Below, piece after piece: positions 11,601 through 20,920 of a DNA stretch of 64,000 nt. A program made the position numbers and the translations under genes. The notes under the pieces are model-generated. The model did not search any database. It was given only the letters and a program-made list of their open reading frames with translations, and was not told the origin of the DNA. This stretch comes from Bombyx mori (Eukaryota; Arthropoda; Insecta; Lepidoptera; Bombycidae). The DNA is taken from the NCBI RefSeq assembly GCF_030269925.1, contig NC_085123.1:1984001-2048000 (forward strand), in the 5' to 3' direction. Positions within the stretch are counted from its first letter, which is position 1. Each line of letters begins with the position of its first letter.

Positions 11601-12655
11601 TTACGATCATTTTTCTTTGAAAAAGCTAGCAGTAGTCAAATCCACAAAGCAATAGTTAGTAATGATCTGAACCACACACCGCTAAACCTAACCCAAAATT
11701 TGGAAGTAGGTAATGTAGAAAATAACTCTGAAAACTGTAAAATAGAACAATGGAAAAAGAAAACACTCCATGGCCGACATCCTCAAGATCTCGAACAACC
11801 GCACATAGACAAATCAGCATCAAATAAATGGCTCACTCTTGGATTTCTATTTCCAGAAACTGAAGGCTTCATTATAGCAATCCAGGACCAAATCATTAAC
11901 ACTAAGAACTATAAAAAACATATTATCAAAGACTCTACAGTAACAGACGATAGATGTAGAAAATGTCACAACCAACCAGAAACTATTCAACATATCACTG
12001 GAGCATGCCCTAATCTTGCACAAACAGACTACACACATAGACATAATCAAATTGCAAATATTATACATCAAAGACTAGCTCTCAAATATGAACTCATCCC
12101 GGACACACATACACCATACTATCAATACACTCCTAAAACAGTTTTGGAAAATAGCACTCATAAAATTTACTATGACCGCGCAATACTAACCGATAGAACC
12201 ATACACTACAACCGTCCCGATATTACCGTACGAGACAAAATAAATAAAATCACTTACCTGATCGATATAGCTGTCCCTAACACTCACAACCTACAAAAAA
12301 CAATAGCAGAAAAAATACACAAATATGCAGACCTTAGGGATGAAGTTTTAAGAATCTGGAAACAACAAAAAGTATACATTGTCCCTCTAGTATTGTCCAC
12401 AACTGGTGTTATTCCAAAACATATACATCATGGTTTGAAGCTCCTTGACCTAAAACCTAACACCTACATACTTCTTCAAAAAGCTGCTATATTAAACACG
12501 TGCAGAATTGTACGAAAGTTTCTGCAAATAGAATATGATCAACCACATAATGCAATAGTTAGCCAACCCCAAGAAACCGTGACATTTACTTGACCGAGTC
12601 CGTAAATGTCACTAAAGTACTACCAGCATAAGCTGAGAAAATAAAAATTTAAAAA
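8671..12655 (+). mobile_element. Dong-like (R4-clade) non-LTR retrotransposon, near full length
   Basis: A 3,985-bp element between TAA repeats. It has a 113-bp 5'UTR, a single open frame (8784-12593) broken by one stop, and a short 3'UTR with no poly(A) other than the TAA-type end. Established knowledge: Dong is a silkworm R4-clade LINE of about 4 kb with one ORF and a C-terminal restriction-like endonuclease, and it inserts into TAA repeats. Size, protein layout and target all match. Confidence 0.88.
8784..12593 (+). pseudogene. Dong-like reverse transcriptase / restriction-like endonuclease polyprotein, one nonsense mutation
   Basis: 1,269 sense codons in one frame apart from TAA at 10911-10913, which replaces the Gln of the RT motif G-x-x-QGDSLSP. 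N-terminal region: a Myb-like segment about residues 90-150 (MRWTEDVNIFIMRTYY). RT domain about 515-800 with SPGIDR, YIDYKKAFDSIPHSW and the catalytic YMDD at about residue 753 (codons 11040-11051). A CCHC knuckle (CRKC...H...C) lies near 1057-1075. A restriction-like endonuclease RPD-x14-D lies at about 1144-1160 (RPDITV ... YLIDIAVP), the enzyme that nicks the target in R2/R4-type LINEs. ATG 8784 is chosen as the first in-frame Met after the 5'UTR. Two shorter open pieces (709 and 540 codons) result from the stop. Apart from this lesion, it appears complete. Confidence 0.88.
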
Positions 12656-12674
12656 AATAATAATAATAATAATA
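12656..12674 (+). repeat. (TAA)n after the Dong insertion
   Basis: About six TAA units directly abut the LINE 3' end. Confidence 0.8.
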
Positions 12675-12675
12675 G

Positions 12676-12965
12676 CCTTTTTATTCCTAAACATAGGGTT
12701 ACAAGAGGTCCCTAAGTTCGGTGTGCCTTTTGGCATAGGCCTCCTCCCATTCCTTCCAATGAGTCCTGTCTCTTGCTACTCTCAGCCAGAATGGTCCCGC
12801 TGTCTATTTCGTCATCTTCCCATCTCCTGACTTGACGACCTCTACTTCGTTTGCCGTCTCTTGGTTGCCAGAGCGTGACTTGCTTGCTCAATTTGTTAAT
12901 GGGGTGGCGTAGTATATGTCGAGCCCATCTCCATTTTTGGACGTCTTTTACAGTAGTCTTTTAAA
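12676..12965 (-). mobile_element. LINE relic, C-terminal end of an endonuclease/reverse transcriptase
   Basis: The minus strand encodes KWRWARHILRHP, then WQPRDGKRSRGRQVRRWEDD, the C-terminal signature of lepidopteran RTE/CR1-type LINE proteins (KWxWAGH...WxPRDGKRSRGRxxxRWxDD). Stops follow. Only the extreme C-terminus and 3' end survive. Confidence 0.65.
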
Positions 12966-13250
12966 GCGGTCTTTTACAGTAGACTTATTGGTGTAAGATT
13001 AACAGCCTCTGTAACTATTGAGACTAAGGCCTCGTAATTTGGGTGGACGACAACATCGACGTACTGTAATCTTTTTAATCCGGCAACGATTTAAAGCCTG
13101 TACGTCAAGCACGAAAATCTATCGAATTCGTAATGTAAATGTATCGAGTCCCTAATAAAAAACCGGATCATTACATTAGACGGTAGTACTCGATAGCCAG
13201 TCTTCGAGATTTACCTTACTGTCAAAACAATTTTCGTGCTCTCAATTATA

Positions 13251-13640
13251 CTTAGTCTGGCCATAAATACTGTTACAATTTATAAAACAAAATATTACAT
13301 TTGAATTTGGAATCTGTCATTTTTATATGATTTCTCAGTGAGTTTTCTCATTTTGGTGCCAATACATTGTACAATATTTTGCGATATTAAAATGGAGTGG
13401 GGTGATAAAGAGAACCGAATCGCTGTGATTGCATTACACAAAGTAGGTATGGAGCCAAATGCAATTTTTAAAACTCTCCATACGCTTAGTATTAGTAAAA
13501 TGTTTGTGTACCTGTTTGTTACAGAAAAAGATCTGGTCGTCCACGTAGTGTTCGTACGAAAAAGGTGGTCAAAGCAGTAAGGGAAAGAATTCGAAAAAAA
13601 ATACTGTCCGAAAGCAAATGATTTTATCTCGGGAGATGAA
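13251..13640 (+). mobile_element. maT-type (Tc1/mariner) transposon, 5' fragment
   Basis: Starts after TA with the terminal repeat CTTAGTCTGGCCATAA. A frame from ATG 13392 encodes MEWGDKENRIAVIALHKVGM, the N-terminal helix-turn-helix of the same family as the element at 59406-60027. It is disrupted near 13515, loses the catalytic domain and runs into an A-rich tract. No 3' terminal repeat was found. Confidence 0.75.
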
Positions 13641-13957
13641 AAAAAAAAAATAAAAAAAAAAAAGGTTGCGTTGGTTTGCGAAAGATGAAGAGAACTCATT
13701 TCGTGGACAATTAATCAGCCGGGTAACTACTTAAATATCTTCGGAGTATCATATTATGTATATTCTTTATTCTTTATTTGTACACACTGTTAATATGTAT
13801 TATATGTAATCTATGAAAACCATCTGAGAGTATTCCGAAAAAGGAACATTTACAAGCATGTATAACTGTTAAGGGCAGTACCAAACTGAAGCTTGCCGCT
13901 GAGGGCTCTTGTTGATAAAATAGCAAATTTAAAATACATGCATATTGTGGCGTACCT

Positions 13958-14092
13958 TAGTTTCGCCATGTGTTTCCGCTATTTGATAACAGATGGCGTT
14001 CTACTTCTCGAGCATTCTCGATTTTACTAGTCTTTTTGTTATTCATTTCTGCTATTCGACGATAGATGGCGTTGCTCTGACCGGCGTAACGA
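13958..14092 (-). repeat. Degenerate LTR fragment related to the 3335 LTR
   Basis: Reverse complement reads CGTTACGCCGGTCAGAGCAA then CATCTATCGTCGAATAG, matching the first ~110 bp of the LTR at 3335 at moderate identity. It lies just 3' of the receptor cyclase exon and produces an accidental open-frame extension. Confidence 0.5.
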
Positions 14093-14207
14093 TACAATAA
14101 AGACTTCAACCTCGTGTTATGGTAAGACAGTATTCGAGATCTATTATTGGCTTCAAGGAGGCCTAAATTAAGCAGTGGACGTCCATGAACTGAATATTTA
14201 TATATAC

Positions 14208-14354
14208 CAGCATAAGTCACGGCTGTGGTGTTAGGGTCATAGATCTCATCGTCGACAGCGACAACTGCATAGTTTCCTGTAGCGAGCAATCCCCGTTTCT
14301 CCAGCACGTTTACGAAGTCGACAAGCGCTATGTGTTCGCCCAGGAACACGTATA
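14208..14354 (-). CDS. Receptor-type guanylate cyclase, distal ligand-binding-domain exon
   Basis: 147-bp symmetrical exon: acceptor TTTTTTGTTACAG before 14354, donor GTATAT after 14208. The frame enters with two bases of a codon and leaves with one. The peptide contains YVFLGEHIALVDFVNVL and NYAVVAVDDEIYDPN, a strong match to the second lobe of insect Gyc32E-like receptor cyclases. The entry phase does not fit the phase-0 end of the 37192-37386 exon, so one exon of 3n+1 bases (family content: the segment leading to the TYxxTR region) should lie between them. I could not find it. The apparent longer open frame to 13957 is accidental read-through into a degenerate LTR fragment. Confidence 0.85.
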
Positions 14355-14479
14355 CTGTAACAAAAAACATTGTAGTACTTTTCGATTCGATTCGTTAAAA
14401 TATCAAAACTAGTATTGCGTTCAGCCATCCGTGACTACGTAAACTGCAAATTCGATATAGCAGTAAAATATTCGGGTAT

Positions 14480-15275
14480 GTGGGTCTTGATGGTCTGCTG
14501 ATGTTGGGCACGGACCGCGAGCCCATGGATGTTTTAGGGCCCACCAAATCCACCAAACGGTTTACCCGACGTCCGAATTTCGCCCCAGGTTAAAACTCGG
14601 GTAGAGGGGGTTCCCGCGGTCAAAACTAACCAAACTCGTGGCGCCATAAGAGGACGCCCGGCTGACGGTTCGTCGAGGCGATCATCGACGACCAACGACG
14701 CCGGTCTCCGCAGTACGGCAGTCCACCGGGTTGCTCTTCCACAGTACAACGACCGCAGCCGCCGCCGAGGCATTTCATCATCTTGGTGTCAGCGCGCTAA
14801 GTGACGGTAGCGTGCGGTGCAGCCTAGATCTCCTCAGATCGCTCCGTGACCATCACTGGGAGGAGACTACCTTCTCACAGGGGTCGAAGCTAGATGAACG
14901 TCCTCCTCCGACCTCCGGCTCGGCAGTGACGGCAAGGAGCCAAGAGAAAACAAGAGCTCTCTCTGTTCCGTTTCCCCATCTCCTTCGGAGAGATGATGGA
15001 CTCGCGGAAGTCGAGAATCGTCCGCCATGGCTCGTCGCTGCTGAGCATCGTAGCCACGACGGTCGGCAGCGATAGGTCGGGTCCTACCTCCGCGACAAGG
15101 ACGTGGTACTGTTTCGCAAAAGTGGGGCAATATGCGAGCGCACGCTCCGCCGTATCCTCGACCCGAGAACTGCTGTGGTGGCACTCTGGCGTCGGCTCCC
15201 TCCGAGGGACGTATCCCGTGAGCAGCTATATTGCCCGGAAGGTGAGACTTCCTCGGTCGAACATAAAATTATCTA
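14480..15275 (-). mobile_element. R1-clade LINE 3' end (family Y)
   Basis: On the minus strand, about 15250-14870 encodes the tail of an R1-type protein (a VHHLSE / RREE-type acidic-basic C-terminus) and 14870-14480 is its GC-rich 3'UTR. The same sequence is on the plus strand at 20921-22005, including a matching GACCGCGGGAACC stretch in the UTR. 5' truncated. No target duplication seen. Confidence 0.6.
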
Positions 15276-16129
15276 CCACAAGTACCTAAGACCATACATC
15301 ACAAAGTGGCTGACGGTATTGATGCTACGATGTCTATGGGTCCATTCACCTATGGGGTGGGTGAACCTATGGGGGTACATTCAACACCGAATGGTTGATC
15401 GATAGCAGCGAAGAAGTTTTGGACATCTTCATATACGAACTGTCCATTCTACAGAATTCTGATTGCTACTCCAAAAATAACCTTTCATTTGCGATCAAAG
15501 ACATAATATTGTAACTTTAAAGATACTGGTTTCTAGTGATTTGAATACAACGCACAAATTCTAGAAATCTGTATTCAAATTACAATAAATCGAATGATTT
15601 ATCCACTTCGTCTATAAACTATTTACGCACGACCTAGTGAGTTAACGACATGAAAAGACGTATGAATCCGTAGTTCGCACCAATAACTACGAGTAGAGTA
15701 ATAACTGTCTCTTGCTCGTAATTTACATTCAAAATACTATGTACATAAAATGTGTAATGTAAACATAATGTATAATCTAATATCATAATAATGTGTGCAA
15801 ATTTACAAAAGACACTTTATCACTCATAGTTAAGTGACAAATAAGATACTGACAATCATAATATTCTTTATCAGTATCAATCATCTAGTGTAGTTTAAAA
15901 CTTGTTCAAAACAAAGGCTTTTTGAGAACAAATAAAGCCGCGCCTGCTACGTCCGCGTGGAATATCAAAAGCTTTTTTCATTTAAAAGCATCGTTTTAAA
16001 GCTTTTACGATTCGTACTTTTATGTCGGTTTTTGGGAAGCAACGATCAATAATTAATACGAACGCGAATATTAGCTTTAAGTCTATCGGCGTTCACTATC
16101 ACTCTCGAACACTTGCACACATCCAGTCA
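15276..16129. other. Unassigned intron sequence
   Basis: AT-rich, no repeat family recognised, no open frame of interest. Confidence 0.4.
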
Positions 16130-16354
16130 TGACTTTTCAAGGATATCTTCACTCACGCGGCCCACACACACACACAAAGACCCTTCAGATCATACAATCA
16201 CGTTTTTTCTGGATAGTCGTCGGAAAACCGTGGTATATGAAGAATGTAGAATGTTACAACGACCTACAAATAGAATTGATTAGTAAACATCTGAAGACAG
16301 CGTCAGAAGGCTCCTTCCAAAAAACATTACAGTACAATAACCCTATTATTCATT
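16130..16354 (+). mobile_element. Jockey-like LINE, C-terminal fragment, 5' part
   Basis: Encodes a segment with THTKTLQIIQSRFFWIVVGK and a downstream YNDLQIELISKHLKTAS, clearly related to the C-terminal region of the jockey-like proteins at 33200 and 52050. It is interrupted by a SINE fragment at 16355 and resumes after 16570. Confidence 0.65.
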
Positions 16355-16570
16355 ACTGGCGGTAGGACCTCTTGTGAGTCCGCACGGGTAGGTACCACTC
16401 TGCCTATTCCTGCCGCGAAGCAGTAATGCGTTTCGGTTTGAAAGACGGGGCAGCCGTTGTAACTATACTGGGACCTTAGAACTTATATCTCAAGGTAGGT
16501 GGCGGCATATACGTTCTAGATATCTATGCTGGTATTGCTATTGCTCCGGTAACCGCTTAATACCAAGTGG
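16355..16570 (+). repeat. Bm1-like SINE, 5'-truncated copy
   Basis: Contains the SINE body from ACTGGCGGTAGGACC through the CCAAGTGG end. It lies inside a jockey-like fragment, so it inserted later. Confidence 0.8.
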
Positions 16571-16810
16571 ATCGAGACAACCGAACAGCCAACAGTCGCG
16601 GTCACCCTAAGCACGTCATTTCAGACCCCCGATCCACTCCCGGTGTTCTCGCAGGATCTCAGTGAGTCGCAATTTCGATCCGGTGGTAGATCCAGCGAAG
16701 CACTGCTCTTGCTGGGGCAGATGTTTGGAAAGTCTCTCAGACTGAGCCCCGTAAGCTCGTCCACACGCTCGCTGAAGCCACCATAACCCATCGAAGTAAC
16801 CGGCAGTGGG
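16571..16810 (+). mobile_element. Jockey-like LINE, 3' part (coding end and 3'UTR)
   Basis: Resumes the jockey fragment with CAGTCGCGGTCACCC... and GATCCGGTGGTAGATCC, then GCTCTTGCTGGGGC and AGCCCCGTAAGCTCGTC, all matching the 3'UTR of the jockey subfamily at 52400-52600. Confidence 0.6.
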
Positions 16811-17159
16811 TAGGTACAAAAGAAAAGTATCGGTAATCGATTTTGAGTCAGAAATGAGCGCTACAGCTTGCGATGTTAGTGACATTTCAATTGGCTTCAC
16901 GGCGAGAGGCGACAGCGGCATTTGCACATTCCAATATAAAGGAATTGCTTTGAAATTTAACTGTAAGTGAGGCATCGAAACATTCCTCTAGAATAGCGAC
17001 AAAGTTCGCCCGACGTTCCATACAATCGCATAGTTACGATGAGTTCCTTTCGTAAAGTTCAGGGAATTTGTTAAGTAAATTTGCATTTGTATGTGACTAA
17101 AAAGGATTATTAAGCAAGTAGTTGCTACGAATACCGTCGACTGCCATGAGAACTAACGA
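16811..17159. other. Unassigned stretch with a minus-strand frame
   Basis: Minus strand 16975-16800 is open with a CTTACAG acceptor-like start and a hydrophobic peptide; the product is not recognised and it does not look like the missing receptor cyclase exon. Confidence 0.25.
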
Positions 17160-17441
17160 GTCCATTATAAGGGAGCTAAAATCCGAAAAAGGTTCTCTGC
17201 CATCTGCCGGGAACGTGTTATGAGCTTCTTCGGACACATCATGCGGTCTCCCAGACATGAATTAGAGAAACTCATAATTGCGGTTCGCATAGAGGGCAAG
17301 CGCGCCGTGGGCAGAACACCGGACAGATGGTCAGATCTAGTAAGAGAAGCACTTGGTGGTAGTCTGTACCATGCGGCTTATGCCACCCATGATCGAACGC
17401 AGTGGAGGAACGTCACATGTGGTCGCGATCCTCAGCAGTGA
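17160..17441 (+). mobile_element. LINE relic, C-terminal end of a reverse-transcriptase protein
   Basis: A 73-codon frame from 17220 encodes MSFFGHIMRSPRHELEKLII and KRAVGRTPDRWSDLVREALG, the usual C-terminal end (FFGHxxR...GxRxxGRPxxRWxD) of CR1/RTE-type LINE proteins, stopping at TGA 17439. No RT core remains. Confidence 0.65.
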
Positions 17442-17654
17442 GGGAACGATATAGTAGAGATAGAAGCAAGTAGTATTAATAAAACACCAGATGCCCTGTA
17501 ATATAAAAAGCAATCGGTATACCCTGGGCCGCTAAGAGAACAAACATAATATATATGTCGGATGCTTATTATAATTTCACTGATGACAACAACGCAAGAA
17601 ACAAGATTTGAAAGCGATGTCCAATAAAGAGAGTTATTAAATAAAGAGTTAAGG
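17442..17654. other. Unassigned stretch
   Basis: AT-rich, nothing recognised. Confidence 0.4.
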
Positions 17655-17735
17655 ATAAGGCCTAGGACGCACTACGGTTATTTTCCCTAGAGCGGTTAAC
17701 CGTTATAACCGCAAAACCGCTCAAAACGCACACTA
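17655..17735 (+). repeat. Possible terminal inverted repeat, left copy
   Basis: GCCTAGGACGCACTACGGTTA here is mirrored, on the opposite strand, near 20120-20150 (GGCCGCACTACGGTTA). Both continue in GC/AT-mixed sequence rich in CCGC and GCGG. Could be the ends of a large DNA transposon that collected other insertions. Confidence 0.35.
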
Positions 17736-17749
17736 ATTGGTGTTCGTTA

Positions 17750-17841
17750 GTCTCACTATTACGCTATATTGGGTCTTTCAATTTAAAAGCAAAAACAACA
17801 ATAAAAATAAAATCTAAACCTAAATCTATCTTCTATACCTA
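17750..17841 (+). repeat. RTE-tail-like repeat (family G), 5' part, interrupted
   Basis: Matches the reverse complement of 25380-25470 base for base over most of its length (CACTATTACGCTATATTGGG...). It breaks at TA 17840-17841, where the maT element is inserted, and continues at 19120. Confidence 0.7.
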
Positions 17842-19119
17842 GTCAGGTCATAAGTATTGTCACACAGTAAAAACTTTTCTTTTAGAATGCTGGCCACAAA
17901 AAAGTTTATTGAATTCGAATTTCGAATTGTTCATGAAAATAAAAATAGTATACATTTAGAATTTTACTCATTTTTAAATATGGAGTGGACGCTTAAAGAA
18001 GACCGTGTTGCAGTTATTGCGTTGCATCGTTGCGGTTACGCGCCAATTCAAATTTTTAACATACTGAAAAATTTTAATATAACCAAAAGATTCGTTTATC
18101 GTACCATCAAACGATACAATGAAGATTCTAGTGTAGATGACAGGTCAAGAAGTGGTCGCCCTCGGTCTGTTAGGATTCCAGCAGTGATAAAAGCTGTGAA
18201 GGCGCGAATTCAAAGAAATCCCAAACGTAAGCAGAAACTGTTGGCCCTTCAGATGGGGTTAAGCAGAACCACCAAGTGTTAAATAAAGACTTAGGGCTTC
18301 GGGCATATCGAAGAAAAACAGGAAATCGTTTGAATGCTCGTCTAATGGACCTGAGACTGAAGAGATGCCGCGCTTTGTTGAAGCGGTACGCGGCAAAAAA
18401 ATATCGGGAAATTCTTTTTTCGGATGAAAAAATTTTTACCGTAGAAGAGAGCTACAACAAAAAAAATGATAAGGTGTACGCACACAGTAATGAAGTAGCG
18501 AGCAACCGTATTCCGCGTGTCCAACGAGGTCATTTTCCATCCTCGCTCATGGTATGGTTGGGAGTTTCTTATTGGGGCTTAACAGAGGTACATTTTTGTG
18601 AGAAAGGTGTAAAAACTAATGCAGTTGTGTATCAAAATACAGTCCTGACGGACCTTGTGTTACCTGTTTCTCATACCATGTTCAATAACAGGCACTGGGT
18701 ATTCCAACAAGATTCGGCGCCAGTTCATAGAGCGAAGAGCACACAAGACTGGCTGGCGGCGCGTGAAATCGACTTCATCCGGCACGAAGACTGGCCCTCC
18801 TCCAGTCCAGATTTGAATCCGTTAGATTACAAGATATGACAGCACTTGGAGGAAAAGGCGTGCTCAAAGCCTCATCCCAATTTGGAGTCACTCAAGACAT
18901 CCTTGATTAAGGCAACCGCCGATATTGACATGGACCTCGTTCGTACTGCGATAGACGACTGGCCGCGCAGATTGAAGGCCTGTATTCAAAATCACGGAGG
19001 TCATTTTGAATAAACTTTAGTGTCATAAGAATCTATGTTTTGTTAAGTTCATTTTGGTATATGAATAAACTTGTTTCAATTATTTTACATTAAACATGTG
19101 ACAGAATTTATGACCTGAC
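17842..19119 (+). mobile_element. maT-type (DD37D) Tc1/mariner transposon, full length
   Basis: 1,278 bp between TA dinucleotides (17840-17841 and 19120-19121) with inverted terminal repeats beginning GTCAGGTCATAA at both ends and a further TGTCACA block shared. Contains one transposase gene with two lesions. It sits in a family-G repeat whose uninterrupted form is visible at 25104-25470, confirming both borders. Confidence 0.9.
17980..19013 (+). pseudogene. maT-type transposase, frameshift plus one nonsense codon
   Basis: N-terminal HTH region from ATG 17980 (MEWTLKEDRVAVIALHRCGY; RSGRPRSVR is the AT-hook/GRPR-like linker). Reading shifts near 18272. The catalytic region then has FSDEKIFTVE, FQQDSAPVH and SSPDLNPLDY; the second and third Asp are separated by 37 residues, defining DD37D maT/mori. 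TGA at 18837-18839 replaces the Trp usually found after NPLDYKx. The C-terminus continues to ...NHGGHFE and stops at TAA 19011. Family: cut-and-paste transposase acting on TA targets. Two small lesions make it inactive. Confidence 0.85.
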
Positions 19120-19409
19120 TATGTATATATAAAAATGAATTTCTGTTCGTTAGTCTCTCTAAAACTCGAGAGCGGCTGGACCGATTTGGCTAATTTTGCC
19201 CTTCAATTATTTGTGGAAGTCCAGAGAAGGTTTAAAAGGTAGATAAATCCATGAAAATGTTCGGAATTAAATAAAAATAACACTTTTGTTTTTCCTTTGA
19301 TGTGTCTCCCGTCGGACGGATTCCTTTGGTTTGTTTTAAGTTTACTTTATACAAAAGTCTTTTATTTATCGATTGAGGCACTACGAAGTCTGCCGGGTCA
19401 GCTAGTAAT
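19120..19409 (+). repeat. RTE-tail-like repeat (family G), 3' part
   Basis: Continues with TATATATAAAAATGAATTTC, then CTCGAGAGCGGCTGGACCGA, and ends TGCCGGGTCAGCTAGT followed by an (AT)n run. The same family occurs at 25104, 38757, 45312 and 54990-55265. Confidence 0.75.
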
Positions 19410-19429
19410 TATATATATATATATTATTA

Positions 19430-19613
19430 TTATTTTATTGCGTAGATGGGTAAACGATCTCACAGCCCACCTTGTGCTAAGTGGTTACTGGAGCCAATAG
19501 ACATCTATACAACGGCTGCCCCACCCTTCAAACCGAAACGCATTACTGCTTCACGGCAGAAATAGGCAGGGTGGTGGTGCAGACTCACAAGAGGTCCTAT
19601 CACCAGTAATAAA
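19430..19613 (-). repeat. Bm1-like SINE, 5'-truncated and internally deleted
   Basis: Carries the GATCTCACAGCCCACC end and the CTTCACGGCAGAAATAGGC core, but lacks the block between CATAGACATCTA and ACAACGG. Confidence 0.8.
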
Positions 19614-20039
19614 CCGCGAAACCGCACGCAGTTTTCACAGTTCGAAGATGGACTACAAAATGTATTTTATTGCAGTATGTATTGTTTCTGGTACTATGTA
19701 ATAGAATATTTCGCAAATGTTGGGCCCATCCACTTAATAACCGTAGTTTTAAGAAAGGTTTCTTTTATAATAAATATCAAATTTTAAGAAAACAGCTAGA
19801 GAATTTTTTTCAATTACTATCGGATGTCAGTCACCAGCTTCGATAAAATTTTGCTCGATGTGCGTCCATAAGTACATCATCTTTATGGATACAAAATTTC
19901 GCAACTGTATTTCACATTTCAAAAAAAGCGCCCGCTGCTACGCATAGTGCGCGTACACTCATCTGGTTCTATGGATTAAAAATGTTACTGCAGTCTTTTT
20001 CGCTATAATTTTGTAACATTTCGCGGTTTTAAAATTAAG
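19614..20039. other. Unassigned stretch
   Basis: May belong to the putative large element bounded at 17655 and 20155. No coding potential. Confidence 0.3.
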
Positions 20040-20155
20040 CGCGGGAAAAAACCGCAAGTGCGGCCGCTTATACTCGTTTTCCTATTTCACAAACTCACAC
20101 GGTTTTAAACTACTGCGTTTTAACCGTAGTGCGGCCTAAGCCTAAGATTAGAAAT
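20040..20155 (-). repeat. Possible terminal inverted repeat, right copy
   Basis: Reverse complement of the 17655 motif (GGCCGCACTACGGTTA), followed inward by TTAAAACCGTG and ACCGCACTTGCGG-like sequence. See the left copy. Confidence 0.35.
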
Positions 20156-20284
20156 TATTTGAAAGATGAAAAAAGGCTTCTCTGTTCTAATTTAGTGCCT
20201 CGATCTTACATATAAAAGGTTTTTATTAAGAGCGCTCGAGCTTAAGAATAAAATAAAAAATCTGTTTAAGTGATAGTGACACAA

Positions 20285-20920
20285 TTTTTATTTTATTTTA
20301 TAGAGTATAAAAGGGAATAATATTTCAGCCACATAGCTGCCGCAACTCCGCTGTAGGTGGTGTATTCTGGTGGAACATTTTGTATAACGTCTTCGCATAA
20401 ATGTGGCTCAATTTCACGAAAAGTACGAGTTATGTTGACCTTCAGAGCGGCCATAGACTGTAGTTTGTCTCTATAGACAAGAGATTTCACGTAGCTTGAG
20501 AGAAAGTAGTCCGGTGTTAAGTCACACGATCTCGGTGGCCAGTTGATGTCGCCACCGCGCGAGATGACTAAGCTTTCCTATTTCTCATCCAATAAATTTA
20601 ATGTTCCCCATGCCGTATGGCAAGTGGCGCCGTCCTGTTGGAACCACATGTTTGTGTGATCCATACCATCTATTCTAGGCCACAAGAAGTTTGTTATCAT
20701 CGTGCGATATCGGTCGCCATTGACAGTGAGCGCGGTTCCTTGCGCATCTTCGAAGAAATAAGGACTGATGATACCACCGGACCAAAATCCACACCAAGCA
20801 GTGAGTTTTTTAAAATGGATTTTCGTCGCTCTAAATTCAGCAATTTTGTTTGTTAACAAATCCACGCAACCAGAAATAAGCCTCATCACCGAAGATGATT
20901 TTTTTCGAAAGCAAGCTCAG
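20285..20920 (-). pseudogene. DUF4817/DDE_3-type transposase, C-terminal two thirds, decayed
   Basis: Minus-strand frames give IIFGDEAYFWLRGFVNKQNC, then TAWCGFWSGGIISPYFFEDA, then MWFQQDGATCHTAWGTLNLL, and after a stop PRSCDLTP...YFLSSYVKSLVY. GDEA, QQDGATCHTA and CDLTPxDYF are the three acidic-motif regions of a Tc1/mariner-superfamily DDE_3 transposase found with a DUF4817 HTH in insects. A frameshift near 20840 and a stop near 20578 break it, and the N-terminus is missing where family-Y LINE sequence begins. Confidence 0.7.

Noticed and set aside
13957..14370. 137-codon minus-strand frame taken as one exon
   Set aside because: A good acceptor and donor delimit 14208-14354; the downstream part matches a degenerate LTR and the upstream part is the intron polypyrimidine tract.
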